A stretch of 64,000 nt of DNA, taken from contig NZ_JAPWGY010000002.1 of NCBI RefSeq assembly GCF_027214005.1, positions 831,860-895,859 of the forward strand. The letters are read 5' to 3'. Below, piece by piece: positions 45,937 to 53,733 of the stretch (its first letter is position 1; each line of letters begins with the position of its first letter). Under the pieces are notes generated by a model. That model was given only the letters and a program-made list of their open reading frames with translations, was not told the DNA's origin and did no database searches. The stretch comes from Kiloniella laminariae (lineage in GTDB: Bacteria > Pseudomonadota > Alphaproteobacteria > Kiloniellales > Kiloniellaceae). Position numbers and translations under genes: made by a program.

Positions 45937-46004
45937 GACGTAAGATCCCTTTGATGACAAGTGAAGCAGATACAATATTTGTGGAAAAGACTGATAACAA
46001 AAAA

Positions 46005-46041
46005 GAAAAAACCGCTCTCTCTTGCGAGAGGCGGTTTTTTT
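46005..46041 (-). terminator. Terminator of rpmJ
   Basis: CCGC-t-CTCT (46012-46020) pairs with AGAGGCGG (46027-46034) around a six-base loop. The minus strand continues with TTTTTTCTTTT, and the plus strand is also T-rich, so it may work both ways. It separates rpmJ from the glc promoter. Confidence 0.85.
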
Positions 46042-46075
46042 CTTTTCAGACCCGGCCGAAGCCAGACTGACAAGA

Positions 46076-46201
46076 TTAGCCCTGGCGTGCTTTGAAGCGA
46101 GGGTTCTTCTTGTTGATGACATAAACCCGGCCGCGACGACGAACAACACGGCAGTTCTTATCGCGCAGCTTGGCAGTCTTCAGAGAGTTTACAACTTTCA
46201 T
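46076..46201 (-). CDS. rpmJ: 50S ribosomal protein L36 (non-zinc type)
   Basis: The 41-residue protein [17 protein letters not shown]... is ribosomal protein L36 of the form with only one cysteine, lacking the zinc ribbon; this variant is usual in alphaproteobacteria. It ends in [13 protein letters not shown]. The ATG at 46201 follows TAGGA; the frame is open upstream to 46258 but the extra residues are not conserved. It stands alone rather than in the spc operon. Confidence 0.95.
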   Translation of the reverse strand: MKVVNSLKTAKLRDKNCRVVRRRGRVYVINKKNPRFKARQG

Positions 46202-46374
46202 GGTCCTACCTTTGGCAAAATGGTGCCCGCTGACCGGGCTGTCGAGAAGCCCGGACAATATGCAAGGGCCTCGTTGATGTCAACCGCCTGATCGAGCAGT
46301 GTGAAAACTGAGCGCTTCTATACGCAACTTTTATGGGGAAAAAAAGCAAAAAGAGTCTTTGAGGACTGTTTTTC

Positions 46375-47313
46375 TTACCAATCGGACATCATCTGGGTCT
46401 GGGACTGGCGAATAGCCAGGAATCTATAGAGTCGAATCACACCGGATTCCAGCGCAACAGTTCGTTCGGCCCAGAGCTCCATCTCATTGACGAGAACATC
46501 TTCCATCTTTTTATCCGTACTTCCGGCCTTCAAGCGCTCGAGATACTCAGCCCACCCACGCTTGACCATTTCCAGATACCGATCGGTAATATCTTCCGCG
46601 ACACGTTTTTGTACATTACCCGCTGTGAAGCCTTTTTCATAATCCAGCGAGGTCCAAACCTGCACCGGAACACCTTCAGCTTTTTTCCAGGCCTCCAGAG
46701 CCTGTGGATCAGCCTTGTCAGAGGCAATGAAATCAGTGAACAGGAATTGCCCCCCGTCCTTGAGGGCACGACAGGTGTCCTTGAAAAACTGTTCCTTGTT
46801 CTGAATGGTGTAAAATGCTTCTTTCGAAAAAATACAATCAAACGATTTGGGGCGAAATTCGAATTTTTCTGGATCGAAAGCCATAACGGGAGCTTTTTTA
46901 GCCATCCCCGCCATCGTCGATATTTCCATGCCCGCTTCCACCAGTTCGTGTCCACGCTCCATGGCCGTAACCCAGACTCCAAAGGTATTGGACATGATCC
47001 GTCCAACCCCGCCAAGCCCGGCACCGATATCCAGGATATTTTTCGAAGGATCCAGGCCGAAAGGTTTAATCAGTTCCTGGATATACTCTTCGTCTCCAGG
47101 AGACGAATTTCCCGCGCCCCAAACATCTTGCAAAAGCTGAATTCTGAGATTTTCCCACTGATGGGTATCAGCTCGAACATCGTGCTTCTTTATTGCGGGC
47201 ATAACAGGTGCCTTGGGAACAACCCTAAGCTCATACCCGTACCACCAGGCACGCAAACGATCGAGGAGCGAAATCTGCCCCTTCTTGCCCTCTGTTCCTG
47301 ACGCCTTCGCCAT
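46375..47313 (-). CDS. SAM-dependent methyltransferase (small-molecule type)
   Basis: The 312-residue protein has a class I methyltransferase core at about 80-210: NILDIGAGLGGVGRIMS (motif I, near 92), a VTAMERG acidic loop, FDCIFSKEAFYTIQNKEQFFKD (motif IV region) and GGQFLFTDFI (motif V/VI). The arrangement resembles phosphoethanolamine or sarcosine/dimethylglycine methyltransferases and other ubiE-like enzymes, but the acceptor is not evident. The N-terminal 60 residues (with WWYGYELRVVP) and the C-terminal helical 100 residues are distinctive. It lies upstream of rpmJ on the same strand, 173 bases away. Confidence 0.8.
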   Translation of the reverse strand: MAKASGTEGKKGQISLLDRLRAWWYGYELRVVPKAPVMPAIKKHDVRADTHQWENLRIQLLQDVWGAGNSSPGDEEYIQELIKPFGLDPSKNILDIGAGLGGVGRIMSNTFGVWVTAMERGHELVEAGMEISTMAGMAKKAPVMAFDPEKFEFRPKSFDCIFSKEAFYTIQNKEQFFKDTCRALKDGGQFLFTDFIASDKADPQALEAWKKAEGVPVQVWTSLDYEKGFTAGNVQKRVAEDITDRYLEMVKRGWAEYLERLKAGSTDKKMEDVLVNEMELWAERTVALESGVIRLYRFLAIRQSQTQMMSDW

Positions 47314-47515
47314 TTAAGTACCGTTCCTCATTCCCGAAGGCTATTGCAAACTAACTTGACCGACAACAAAATTCCCCCGCCCATTAGGCCAATTCATTTA
47401 TAAAACAAATTTCATCGCGCGAAAAGTATTCAACCTGTTTCTACTCATTAAAGAGGAGATCCCGTTTCAAACGGTGCAAGAGGCAGGTAAAAGGAAAGAT
47501 TTAAACAGAGTTTTC

Positions 47516-48142
47516 TCAACAGCCGTCAGATTGGCCAGCGTCTCTCAGGATAGAGATCAGGGAACGTATCCGCGGGCTATGGACAGCAACACGAGACAAG
47601 CGTGTCTCTTCAACCACACTGTCAAAGATCAGGGGTTTATATTCGTAATATACTTCCGTAATAATGATGTTATCCAGAGGGTCCAGAACCAATCCGTTCG
47701 GAATATTGGCATCACTTCCTGCCAGCCCGACACTGCCGGCGACTGAAAGAGAACCTGCTCCGCACTGGCGCCAGTTGACCTGGGGGGGATTGGCTCCAGT
47801 TCCACTGACAGATGAAACAATGATAAGCGAATCAGCTCCCATCTCAAAAGGCCTCATCACGTATTCTGAAGCCTCGAATATAACATTCATCTCATTTGCA
47901 GACATACCGGGAGATTGGGAAACAAGATCATTCACTTCTGCCGACAAGCGCAGGATTTTGTGATTGACCCAGATATAGCGGGTCATCTCGATCACACCAG
48001 CCAGCAACGTCAGCAAGACCGGCAAAATCAAGGCAAACTCGACGAGAGCAAGCCCTCTCTCACAGCGGCCAAAACGCTTAAGCAGAGACGATCGGCCGGA
48101 TGTAATTTTCTTCCTCTCCAGTTTTTTCGAGATGATCAACAC
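47516..48142 (-). CDS. TadE-like pseudopilin protein
   Basis: The 208-residue protein starts with a basic segment, then GLALVEFALILPVLLTLLAGVIEMTRY (about 30-56), the TadE-type prepilin-like helix with the conserved Glu, followed by an extracytoplasmic domain with two Cys. TadE proteins are minor pseudopilins of the Tad (Flp) pilus. The GTG start at 48142 overlaps the previous gene by seven bases and has GGGGGAA before it. It is the last of three Tad-like genes; no TadA, TadB, TadC or Flp pilin gene is in the window. Confidence 0.82.
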   Translation of the reverse strand: MLIISKKLERKKITSGRSSLLKRFGRCERGLALVEFALILPVLLTLLAGVIEMTRYIWVNHKILRLSAEVNDLVSQSPGMSANEMNVIFEASEYVMRPFEMGADSLIIVSSVSGTGANPPQVNWRQCGAGSLSVAGSVGLAGSDANIPNGLVLDPLDNIIITEVYYEYKPLIFDSVVEETRLSRVAVHSPRIRSLISILRDAGQSDGC

Positions 48143-48738
48143 GAACTTCCCCCGCCATAAGGTTCGTTTCTGACAGCAACACTGGCTGCGAGTGTGTACT
48201 TGCCATCCTGACCAATAAGGGACGCCATATATCCGGTAATCAATTGCATTTCATGCTCAACAGTATAGAGAACAACCTCCCCGCCACTCCCGGCACCGTT
48301 CAAACCCGCATCAGCATCCCAGCTACCGTTGCAGTTCAGGTCAGTAAAGCTTTCTCCCGTATCGTAGCTACTATTGCCGTTGGCATCGACAAAGGGTTCA
48401 GGGTCGCCGATCATGTCGAAGTCTTTGTAAACAAGCGTTTTCAATTCATCTGCTGTTATTTTGACATAACCTGCACCGTGCGCATTGAGCACATCCAGAA
48501 TTTGCTGTTCCCGACTGATTCCTCCCCCGGAAGAATAGCCCGTAATACCGTAACGCGCCGCCTCGCGCAGCCCGCCTTCCAGCAAAGCGGTGCCGAAGAA
48601 GATGCCAGCAAGGTCAAATGTTCCAAGAATAAAGGTGAGAAAAACCGGTAGAATAAAGGCAAATTCAAGGGCCGTTGCCCCCCTGTCACAACGCAACAGT
48701 TTTCGGTTACGGCTTTTCCTGGTCATGCGTATTGTCAT
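48136..48738 (-). CDS. TadE-like pseudopilin protein
   Basis: The 200-residue protein has a basic N-terminus and the TadE helix GATALEFAFILPVFLTFILGTFDLAGIFF, then an extracytoplasmic domain with a GNSSYDTGESFTDLNCNGSWD stretch resembling a calcium-binding EF-hand-like loop (Asp-x-Asn-x-x pattern). The start at 48738 follows AGAGG; ATG 48753 overlaps the TadG stop (ATGA) and is possible too. It lies between TadG and the second TadE gene with overlaps, so the three are one operon. The calcium idea is inference from the Asp/Asn spacing. Confidence 0.8.
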   Translation of the reverse strand: MTIRMTRKSRNRKLLRCDRGATALEFAFILPVFLTFILGTFDLAGIFFGTALLEGGLREAARYGITGYSSGGGISREQQILDVLNAHGAGYVKITADELKTLVYKDFDMIGDPEPFVDANGNSSYDTGESFTDLNCNGSWDADAGLNGAGSGGEVVLYTVEHEMQLITGYMASLIGQDGKYTLAASVAVRNEPYGGGSSC

Positions 48739-48749
48739 ACCACCACCTC

Positions 48750-50132
48750 TCATCGCGAAACCCGTAGCTCCGAGAGCTCCGTCCCGATCTTGTCAAAAGC
48801 CTTTTCCAGCTCATCAGAGTTACTTGCATGGAAGTAAAAAGGGGCCGTAGGGGCACTGGCAACGCTTTTCATCAGGTTGGTTTCAACGTGATATTCCACC
48901 ACATAAACATCAACACCGCTTGCCTTGACCTGCGCTGCCACCGCCTCAAGACGATCATCCATCTCGCCTGTATTCAGATGGCCTCTATAGGAATCCCTGT
49001 AAGAAGTAGTATTCATCCCGTCGGTCATGATGACGATTGCCCGTCGAAGATTACTTTTGCTGCTGGCCTCGTTAAAGGGATTACCAGGCATAAGAACCCG
49101 CCAGCTCCACACCAGACCCTGGGCAATGTTGGTTGTCCCGTTTGGTGTTGTCAGCGCATTAACCGCAGAGGTTGTTATTGATTTTGTCCCAGACAAGGCA
49201 GAGAGACCCCAGCTTGGACAGGTCGCGGTTTGCAAGGACCCATTATACGGGTTGATAACCCTGCGCGGCATTGGATCCCAGGAGTTCCAGTTCACGCCGC
49301 CAACGGAGGCATCATAGAGAAGGTGGTCAGCATCATCCGCAATGCCATTGTCTGTGTAGCGGGCATAGGAACAACCCTGCCAGTCATTATCAGGTCTTGT
49401 TCTGAATGGGACCGGAGAATTGTTGGTATACCAAAGTCCCCCGATCTGTTGGTTCAGGGCAGAGTTATAGGACACCCCCCGATAGGACACATTGACCGAG
49501 GCCGACCAGGGCACCAGGGCAACCTGAAGGTTTTCACTGACGGTTTCTTCACCAAAGAGTTTGTCGATGAGCAGATGAGATGCTGCCCGGGCAGAACTCA
49601 GACGAGTCCCGCCACCATCAGCAGCGCCCATGGACCCCGTTGTATCGATAGAAATCACCACATCCAGAGGCGTAATCAAACGTGTTACCTCGGCACTGGC
49701 GGCAACCTCCATGTCCTCAATCCCCAGCACATGCATCAAAGTGGTGCCGACCACTGCTGATGCAGTTACACTGACCTTGGTCTTCTGGGCACCGACTACG
49801 GGTGTGCCGAGTGTAATTTCGGCACCCATAAAATCTTTAGGGAAATTCGCATAGAAATAGTTCTCAAACTCTTGCTTGAGTCTGGTCGTATCGTTCACAT
49901 AGGGCGCTGATGCCAAAGCAGCAGCATCAAGAGCCTGGCTCAGGCGCGCTTTAACCACATACCCGCGTCCGGCATCAACTCCCAGCCCGACCATGCCAAC
50001 CAGGGGAATAACCATCAGGCCAAAGTTGACCAGAATGGCTCCGCGATCACAGGCACAAAAAGCCCGGAAAAACCTTCGGCTTTTATACACGTTATCCAGA
50101 ATTTTGTTGGCAACTGCCGGAACGGATCTCAT
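48750..50132 (-). CDS. TadG-like protein with von Willebrand A domain
   Basis: The roughly 460-residue protein has a TadG N-terminus (CDRGAILVNFGLMVIPLVGMVGLGVDAGRGYVVKARL) with one membrane helix, then a von Willebrand A domain from about residue 155 with the metal-site VVISIDTTGSMG and, later, RRAIVIMTDGMNT. A Cys-containing insert (about 225-310) separates the domain halves. TadG anchors or regulates Tad pili at the cell surface. Start choice is uncertain: 50132 or an upstream ATG at 50168. A perfect CtrA-type box lies 92 bases upstream of 50132. Confidence 0.82.
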   Translation of the reverse strand: MRSVPAVANKILDNVYKSRRFFRAFCACDRGAILVNFGLMVIPLVGMVGLGVDAGRGYVVKARLSQALDAAALASAPYVNDTTRLKQEFENYFYANFPKDFMGAEITLGTPVVGAQKTKVSVTASAVVGTTLMHVLGIEDMEVAASAEVTRLITPLDVVISIDTTGSMGAADGGGTRLSSARAASHLLIDKLFGEETVSENLQVALVPWSASVNVSYRGVSYNSALNQQIGGLWYTNNSPVPFRTRPDNDWQGCSYARYTDNGIADDADHLLYDASVGGVNWNSWDPMPRRVINPYNGSLQTATCPSWGLSALSGTKSITTSAVNALTTPNGTTNIAQGLVWSWRVLMPGNPFNEASSKSNLRRAIVIMTDGMNTTSYRDSYRGHLNTGEMDDRLEAVAAQVKASGVDVYVVEYHVETNLMKSVASAPTAPFYFHASNSDELEKAFDKIGTELSELRVSR

Positions 50133-50223
50133 CTCATCTCGCGCCTTTATCCCTCTCTGGAAACCCATAGGGGTTTTTCCGGCATTTCTTGCCTGGAGGT
50201 ATCTGCAGGATGCGCTTGATTAA

Positions 50224-50238
50224 TTAAGAAAAAATTAA
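50224..50238. promoter_or_regulatory. CtrA-type box upstream of the Tad operon
   Basis: TTAA-gaaaaaa-TTAA is an exact TTAA-N7-TTAA match at 50224-50238, inside a cluster of further TTAA sequences (50220-50254). CtrA is the master cell-cycle regulator in alphaproteobacteria and commonly controls Flp/Tad pilus genes. The site is 92 bases before the likely tadG start. The rest of this AT-rich 335-bp gap (50169-50503) also carries the promoter of the divergent TauE gene; no gene was seen in it. Confidence 0.6.
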
Positions 50239-50503
50239 ATTTAACTCCTTAAAAAACAACAACAAATTAGGTAAAATTTACTCTAATTTTTCCTCACCAT
50301 CAGAAGAATATGTTTTTCAACAGCCTATGGTGTAAGGATCATATTTTCTTGATGAAACAATCGAAGTCACAATTATTTTTTTATGTTACAAGAGGATAAA
50401 ATTTAGGGCCTTCCCTCATTTCCACGAGTAAACAAAACAGATATTTCCGGCCCTTTGACAAAGACGACGTCAGTTCAAACCCAACCAGGCTGCAGACCAA
50501 TTC

Positions 50504-51217
50504 ATGGACTACGTTTACTTCCTCATCATTGCCCTCTTCGGCTCCATGATTTCTGCTGTTTTTGGGTTTGGCAGTGGCTTCATTGTTCTCTCGTTCGGTG
50601 CTTTCCTGCTCCCCCTGAAAGACTGCATCGCGCTGACGTCCATACTTTTCGCTGCAGCCACCCTGACCAAGGCCTTCTTGTACCGGAAAGAAATCGATTG
50701 GGAACTGGCCATGACGATAGCGCTGGTGAGTGTTCCCTTTGCCTGGCTCGGCGCTGAAGCCCTTGCCCGGATAGACCCAGAACCTCTACGGCCATTGCTT
50801 GCCGGATTTATTATTTTCAGTGCCGGAGTGAATTTGACCGGCTACCGTGTGACTTTACCATCAACTTTCCTGGTAACTTTTCTGGTGTCAGCCCTTTATG
50901 GTTTTGTTTCAGGCTTTCTGAGCAGTGGAAACCCTGTAAAGGCCGTTGCCATGGAAAAGATGGGGTTCGAAAGGCAGGCTTTTATCGGCGTCATGGCTGC
51001 CACCGGGATCGGGGTGAACCTGACCAAGATTAGCAGTTATGCCGACAATGGCATATTACAGCCAGACCACTTGCCAGTCGGGCTTGCCCTCTTCGTCATC
51101 GCAATCATTACTGCGGTCCTGGGCAAACGTCTTGTCCTGAAAATGCCAGGAGAACAGCACAAGAAAGGGTTATCCTTTATTCTCCTGATTGCGGCTGGCG
51201 CCTTACTCTTTAAGTAA
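50504..51217 (+). CDS. TauE/SafE family membrane transporter
   Basis: The 237-residue protein has about seven to eight membrane helices and the duplicated TauE/SafE motif: FGFGSGFIVLSFGAFLLPLKDCIALTSILFAAATL (about 21-55) and GFVSGFLSSGNPVKAVAMEKMGF (about 132-154). The family exports sulfite, sulfoacetate or other small anions, or imports them. The start follows a weak ribosome site. A terminator shared with the convergent tRNA gene follows. The substrate is unknown. Confidence 0.88.
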   Translation: MDYVYFLIIALFGSMISAVFGFGSGFIVLSFGAFLLPLKDCIALTSILFAAATLTKAFLYRKEIDWELAMTIALVSVPFAWLGAEALARIDPEPLRPLLAGFIIFSAGVNLTGYRVTLPSTFLVTFLVSALYGFVSGFLSSGNPVKAVAMEKMGFERQAFIGVMAATGIGVNLTKISSYADNGILQPDHLPVGLALFVIAIITAVLGKRLVLKMPGEQHKKGLSFILLIAAGALLFK

Positions 51218-51252
51218 TTTAAGTATTTTTTTGCGAAAGACATTCAAAAAGA

Positions 51253-51282
51253 CAAAACCCCAAGGTTTCCCTTGGGGTTTTG
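51253..51282. terminator. Bidirectional terminator between tauE and tRNA-Val
   Basis: CAAAACCCCAAGG (51253-51265) pairs with 51270-51282 around TTTC. The GC core is flanked by AAAA and TTTT, so it can serve both convergent transcripts; it abuts the tRNA 3' end. Confidence 0.85.
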
Positions 51283-51283
51283 A

Positions 51284-51358
51284 TGGTGGGCGTAACTGGG
51301 ATTGAACCAGTGACCCCTTCGATGTCAACGAAGTGCTCTCCCGCTGAGCTATACGCCC
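51284..51358 (-). tRNA. tRNA-Val (anticodon GAC)
   Basis: On the minus strand the 75-nt sequence begins GGGCGTATAGCTCAGC and folds as a full cloverleaf: acceptor GGGCG../..CGCCC, D arm with AGCTCAGCGGGAGAGC, anticodon loop TTGACAT with anticodon GAC, T arm with GGTTCAATCC, and an encoded CCA end at 51284-51286. It lies between convergent TauE and upstream cpdR. Confidence 0.97.
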
Positions 51359-51497
51359 TCTGCCTGATGAGTAACCTCATCTGGTGAAACAGGGAATTAT
51401 CAAACTGACCGAAGTTTGACAAGCCCAAAAAAAAGTTTTGGGCAAATGCCTCAAATTGTTGCAACCAAATAAAATCATCCCCTCTGGTCAAAACAGT

Positions 51498-51857
51498 TTA
51501 TTCAAGCAACACCCGCTCTACCTGCTCAACCAGATCTTTTAGATGAAATGGCTTCGACAAAACCATGGAAGGGGCGAAGCCTCCCTCTTGATCTTCCAGA
51601 ATAATCCCGGAAAATCCCGTGATAAACATCACTTTTATATCCGGTTGTCTTTGTCGGGCAGACCGGGCCAGCTCAATGCCATCTTTTTCCGGCATGACCA
51701 CATCACTCAAAACCAGATCAAATCGATTACAGATGAGCATCTCTTCCGCAACAGCACCATTTTCGGCAGAAATAACCATATGGCCAACTGCTTCAAGAGC
51801 ACGATGCAGATAAAACCGCATGCTCTCATCGTCTTCCGCGAGTAATATATTTGCCAT
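51498..51857 (-). CDS. cpdR: Cell-cycle response regulator CpdR
   Basis: The 119-residue single-domain receiver has Glu8-Asp9-Asp10 at the acidic pocket, phospho-acceptor Asp52 in LVLSDVVMPEKDGIELAR, and the CpdR-type segments VMFITGFSG and VLSKPFHLKDLVEQVERVL. In Caulobacter, unphosphorylated CpdR primes the ClpXP protease for cell-cycle substrates including CtrA-pathway proteins. The start at 51857 gives the family's usual length; a longer frame extends to 52052 without resemblance. A divergent N-formylglutamate amidohydrolase gene is adjacent. Confidence 0.9.
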   Translation of the reverse strand: MANILLAEDDESMRFYLHRALEAVGHMVISAENGAVAEEMLICNRFDLVLSDVVMPEKDGIELARSARQRQPDIKVMFITGFSGIILEDQEGGFAPSMVLSKPFHLKDLVEQVERVLLE

Positions 51858-52072
51858 GCTCACTCTCTGCCCGCTGATCTGTTCCATTGACCACATCAGG
51901 AGTTTTCGCCAAGATCTAATCAGGTTTGAGTCGCAGCCCGAATACTGTCCCGCCAGACTAACGCGATGATCAGAATAACACACGATCTCATCCTGATCAG
52001 GCAGGATTCGTACTGGGTATAAATTTGAAAAATGATATAGGCAATCCCACAATTTTAAAGTGCACCACTAGA

Positions 52073-53038
52073 ATGACACTCGATTTCGACAAACTTGCGA
52101 GCAAACTCCACTCTTCCAGGCAAACAACCGGGACAGCTCCTCTGTCTGCGTCCTCAACCGACAGCAACACAGAATCCTATCAGCTCCACCTTCCCGATGA
52201 ACAAACACTTCCTGTGGTACTTTCCTCTCCCCATAGCGGAAGCAATTATCCGACGTCCTTTATTGAAGGCTCCCGACTCGATCACCATAACCTGCGCCGG
52301 TCTGAAGACAGTTTTGTTGATGAGCTGCTCCGTAATGCGCCTAGACTTGGCGCCCCGCTTCTTTGCGCCCTGTTCCCGAGGGCTTTTGTCGACGCAAACA
52401 GAGAACCTTTTGAGCTTGATCCCCAGATGTTTGAAGATGAGCTCCCCAGTTATGTCAACACCAGTTCACCTCGCGTCGCCGTCGGTCTGGGGACCATCGC
52501 CAGAAACGTGACCAGCGACAAGCCCATCTACAAAGACAAACTGACTTTTGCAGAGGCGAAAGACCGCATCGAGCGTTTCTACTGGCCCTATCACCAGGTT
52601 CTTCGCCAGTTGGTCGACAGCACAAAAAGAAAATTTGGGTACTGTATCCTGATCGACTGCCACTCCATGCCCCGCCTTTCGACCATAGCTCAGCCAGGAA
52701 ATTCCGGCATAAAGAACAAGCGGTCAAAAGTGGATTTTGTTCTGGGCGACCGTTTTGGAAAGTCTTCCTCTTCGGCCGTTACACGCCGTGTTGAGAGCAT
52801 TCTCAAGCAAAAGGACTTTCGAGTCCTCAACAACAATCCCTATCCAGGCGGTTTTATCACCCAGCACTACGGTGAACCTGCTTTGGGAATACACTGCTTA
52901 CAGATCGAAATTTCCCGGCACCTCTATATGGATGAAGACAAGATAGAACGGAACCCCGAGCTGGCAACCATTACAGCCCTGATGGATGAGATCATCCTCG
53001 CTGTGGGCGCGATTGAACAGGCATCACTGGATTACTGA
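52073..53038 (+). CDS. N-formylglutamate amidohydrolase family protein, second copy
   Basis: The 321-residue protein belongs to the FGase family: VVLSSPHSGSNYP near residue 50, RRSEDSFVDELLRNAPRLGAPLL, ALFPRAFVDANREPFELD and LIDCHSMP near 190 mark the metal-binding and active-site regions. It is longer than the paralogue at 36558-37346 and has a Ser/Thr-rich N-terminus. The start at 52073 (ATG) lacks a clear ribosome site; TTG 52025 is in frame. It is divergent from cpdR. Whether it degrades formylglutamate or another amide is not known. Confidence 0.87.
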   Translation: MTLDFDKLASKLHSSRQTTGTAPLSASSTDSNTESYQLHLPDEQTLPVVLSSPHSGSNYPTSFIEGSRLDHHNLRRSEDSFVDELLRNAPRLGAPLLCALFPRAFVDANREPFELDPQMFEDELPSYVNTSSPRVAVGLGTIARNVTSDKPIYKDKLTFAEAKDRIERFYWPYHQVLRQLVDSTKRKFGYCILIDCHSMPRLSTIAQPGNSGIKNKRSKVDFVLGDRFGKSSSSAVTRRVESILKQKDFRVLNNNPYPGGFITQHYGEPALGIHCLQIEISRHLYMDEDKIERNPELATITALMDEIILAVGAIEQASLDY

Positions 53039-53207
53039 ACCAGTCTGAAAGACTTTTCTCATCATGTGAGAACAGGTCAGGCCCCCTGCCAGCCCTGTGC
53101 AATCTCTATTGCTCGACAGCTACGAACACAACGGCACCGGGCATCTGTTGGCAATACGTCAGAGTCGTTACAATATTTAGGAAACATCATATAGAGGTTG
53201 TAAAGCC

Positions 53208-53612
53208 ATGGTCGCCATAGCTGTCGAACTCCGAAACATTGAAGGTACTGAAGCCGCCATGGGCTGGGCGGGATATCACACCATAATCGTCGACAGACCG
53301 GAAGGTAAAGCTGGGGGCCTTGGATTGGGATTTAACGGCGCCCAATTACTCGCCCTGGCAATAGGAGGCTGCTTTTGTAATGACTTGCGTTATGTTGCCG
53401 AGAGCATGGGTGTGCAAATCAGGTCTCTGGCAGTCATGGTGTCTGTTGACCTCAGCGGTACACCCCTGATTGCCACTTCCGCCGCGATGAAAGTCAACTG
53501 CACACTCCTGGACGGCTCGGATCCTGCGCCTCTCATCAAACAAGCAAAAGAAAGCTGCATGGTCAGCAACTCCCTCTCCCGGGGCATCCCTGTCTCAATA
53601 GAAAACGCCTGA
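53208..53612 (+). CDS. OsmC family protein
   Basis: The 134-residue protein has the OsmC/Ohr fold: a beta-rich N-terminus, then the helix GFNGAQLLALAIGGCFCNDLRYVAESMG containing the family's first active-site Cys region (here Cys55 or Cys57), and the C-terminal helix IKQAKESCMVSNSLSRGIPV with the second Cys. OsmC/Ohr proteins reduce organic hydroperoxides through a Cys pair; both Cys positions are present, so peroxidase activity is plausible. The GGLGLGFNG loop is typical. No ohrR-type regulator gene is adjacent. Confidence 0.85.
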   Translation: MVAIAVELRNIEGTEAAMGWAGYHTIIVDRPEGKAGGLGLGFNGAQLLALAIGGCFCNDLRYVAESMGVQIRSLAVMVSVDLSGTPLIATSAAMKVNCTLLDGSDPAPLIKQAKESCMVSNSLSRGIPVSIENA

Positions 53613-53733
53613 AGCTACATATCCCAAAGACGTAATTTCATTCTGACCTCTCTCCCGAATGTCCATCAGCCCGTCTGTACCCTTTTCTGGCATGGCATTT
53701 GCTTTTCTGTATAGAAGATCACGGAGAGTATTC

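Noticed and set aside
45898-46149. 84-residue extension of GlcD
   Set aside because: It overlaps rpmJ, crosses a terminator and the operator, and the internal ATG at 45897 has a good ribosome site.
46609-47301. 230-codon plus-strand frame antisense to the methyltransferase gene
   Set aside because: The minus strand encodes clear methyltransferase motifs; the plus-strand product has no recognisable family.
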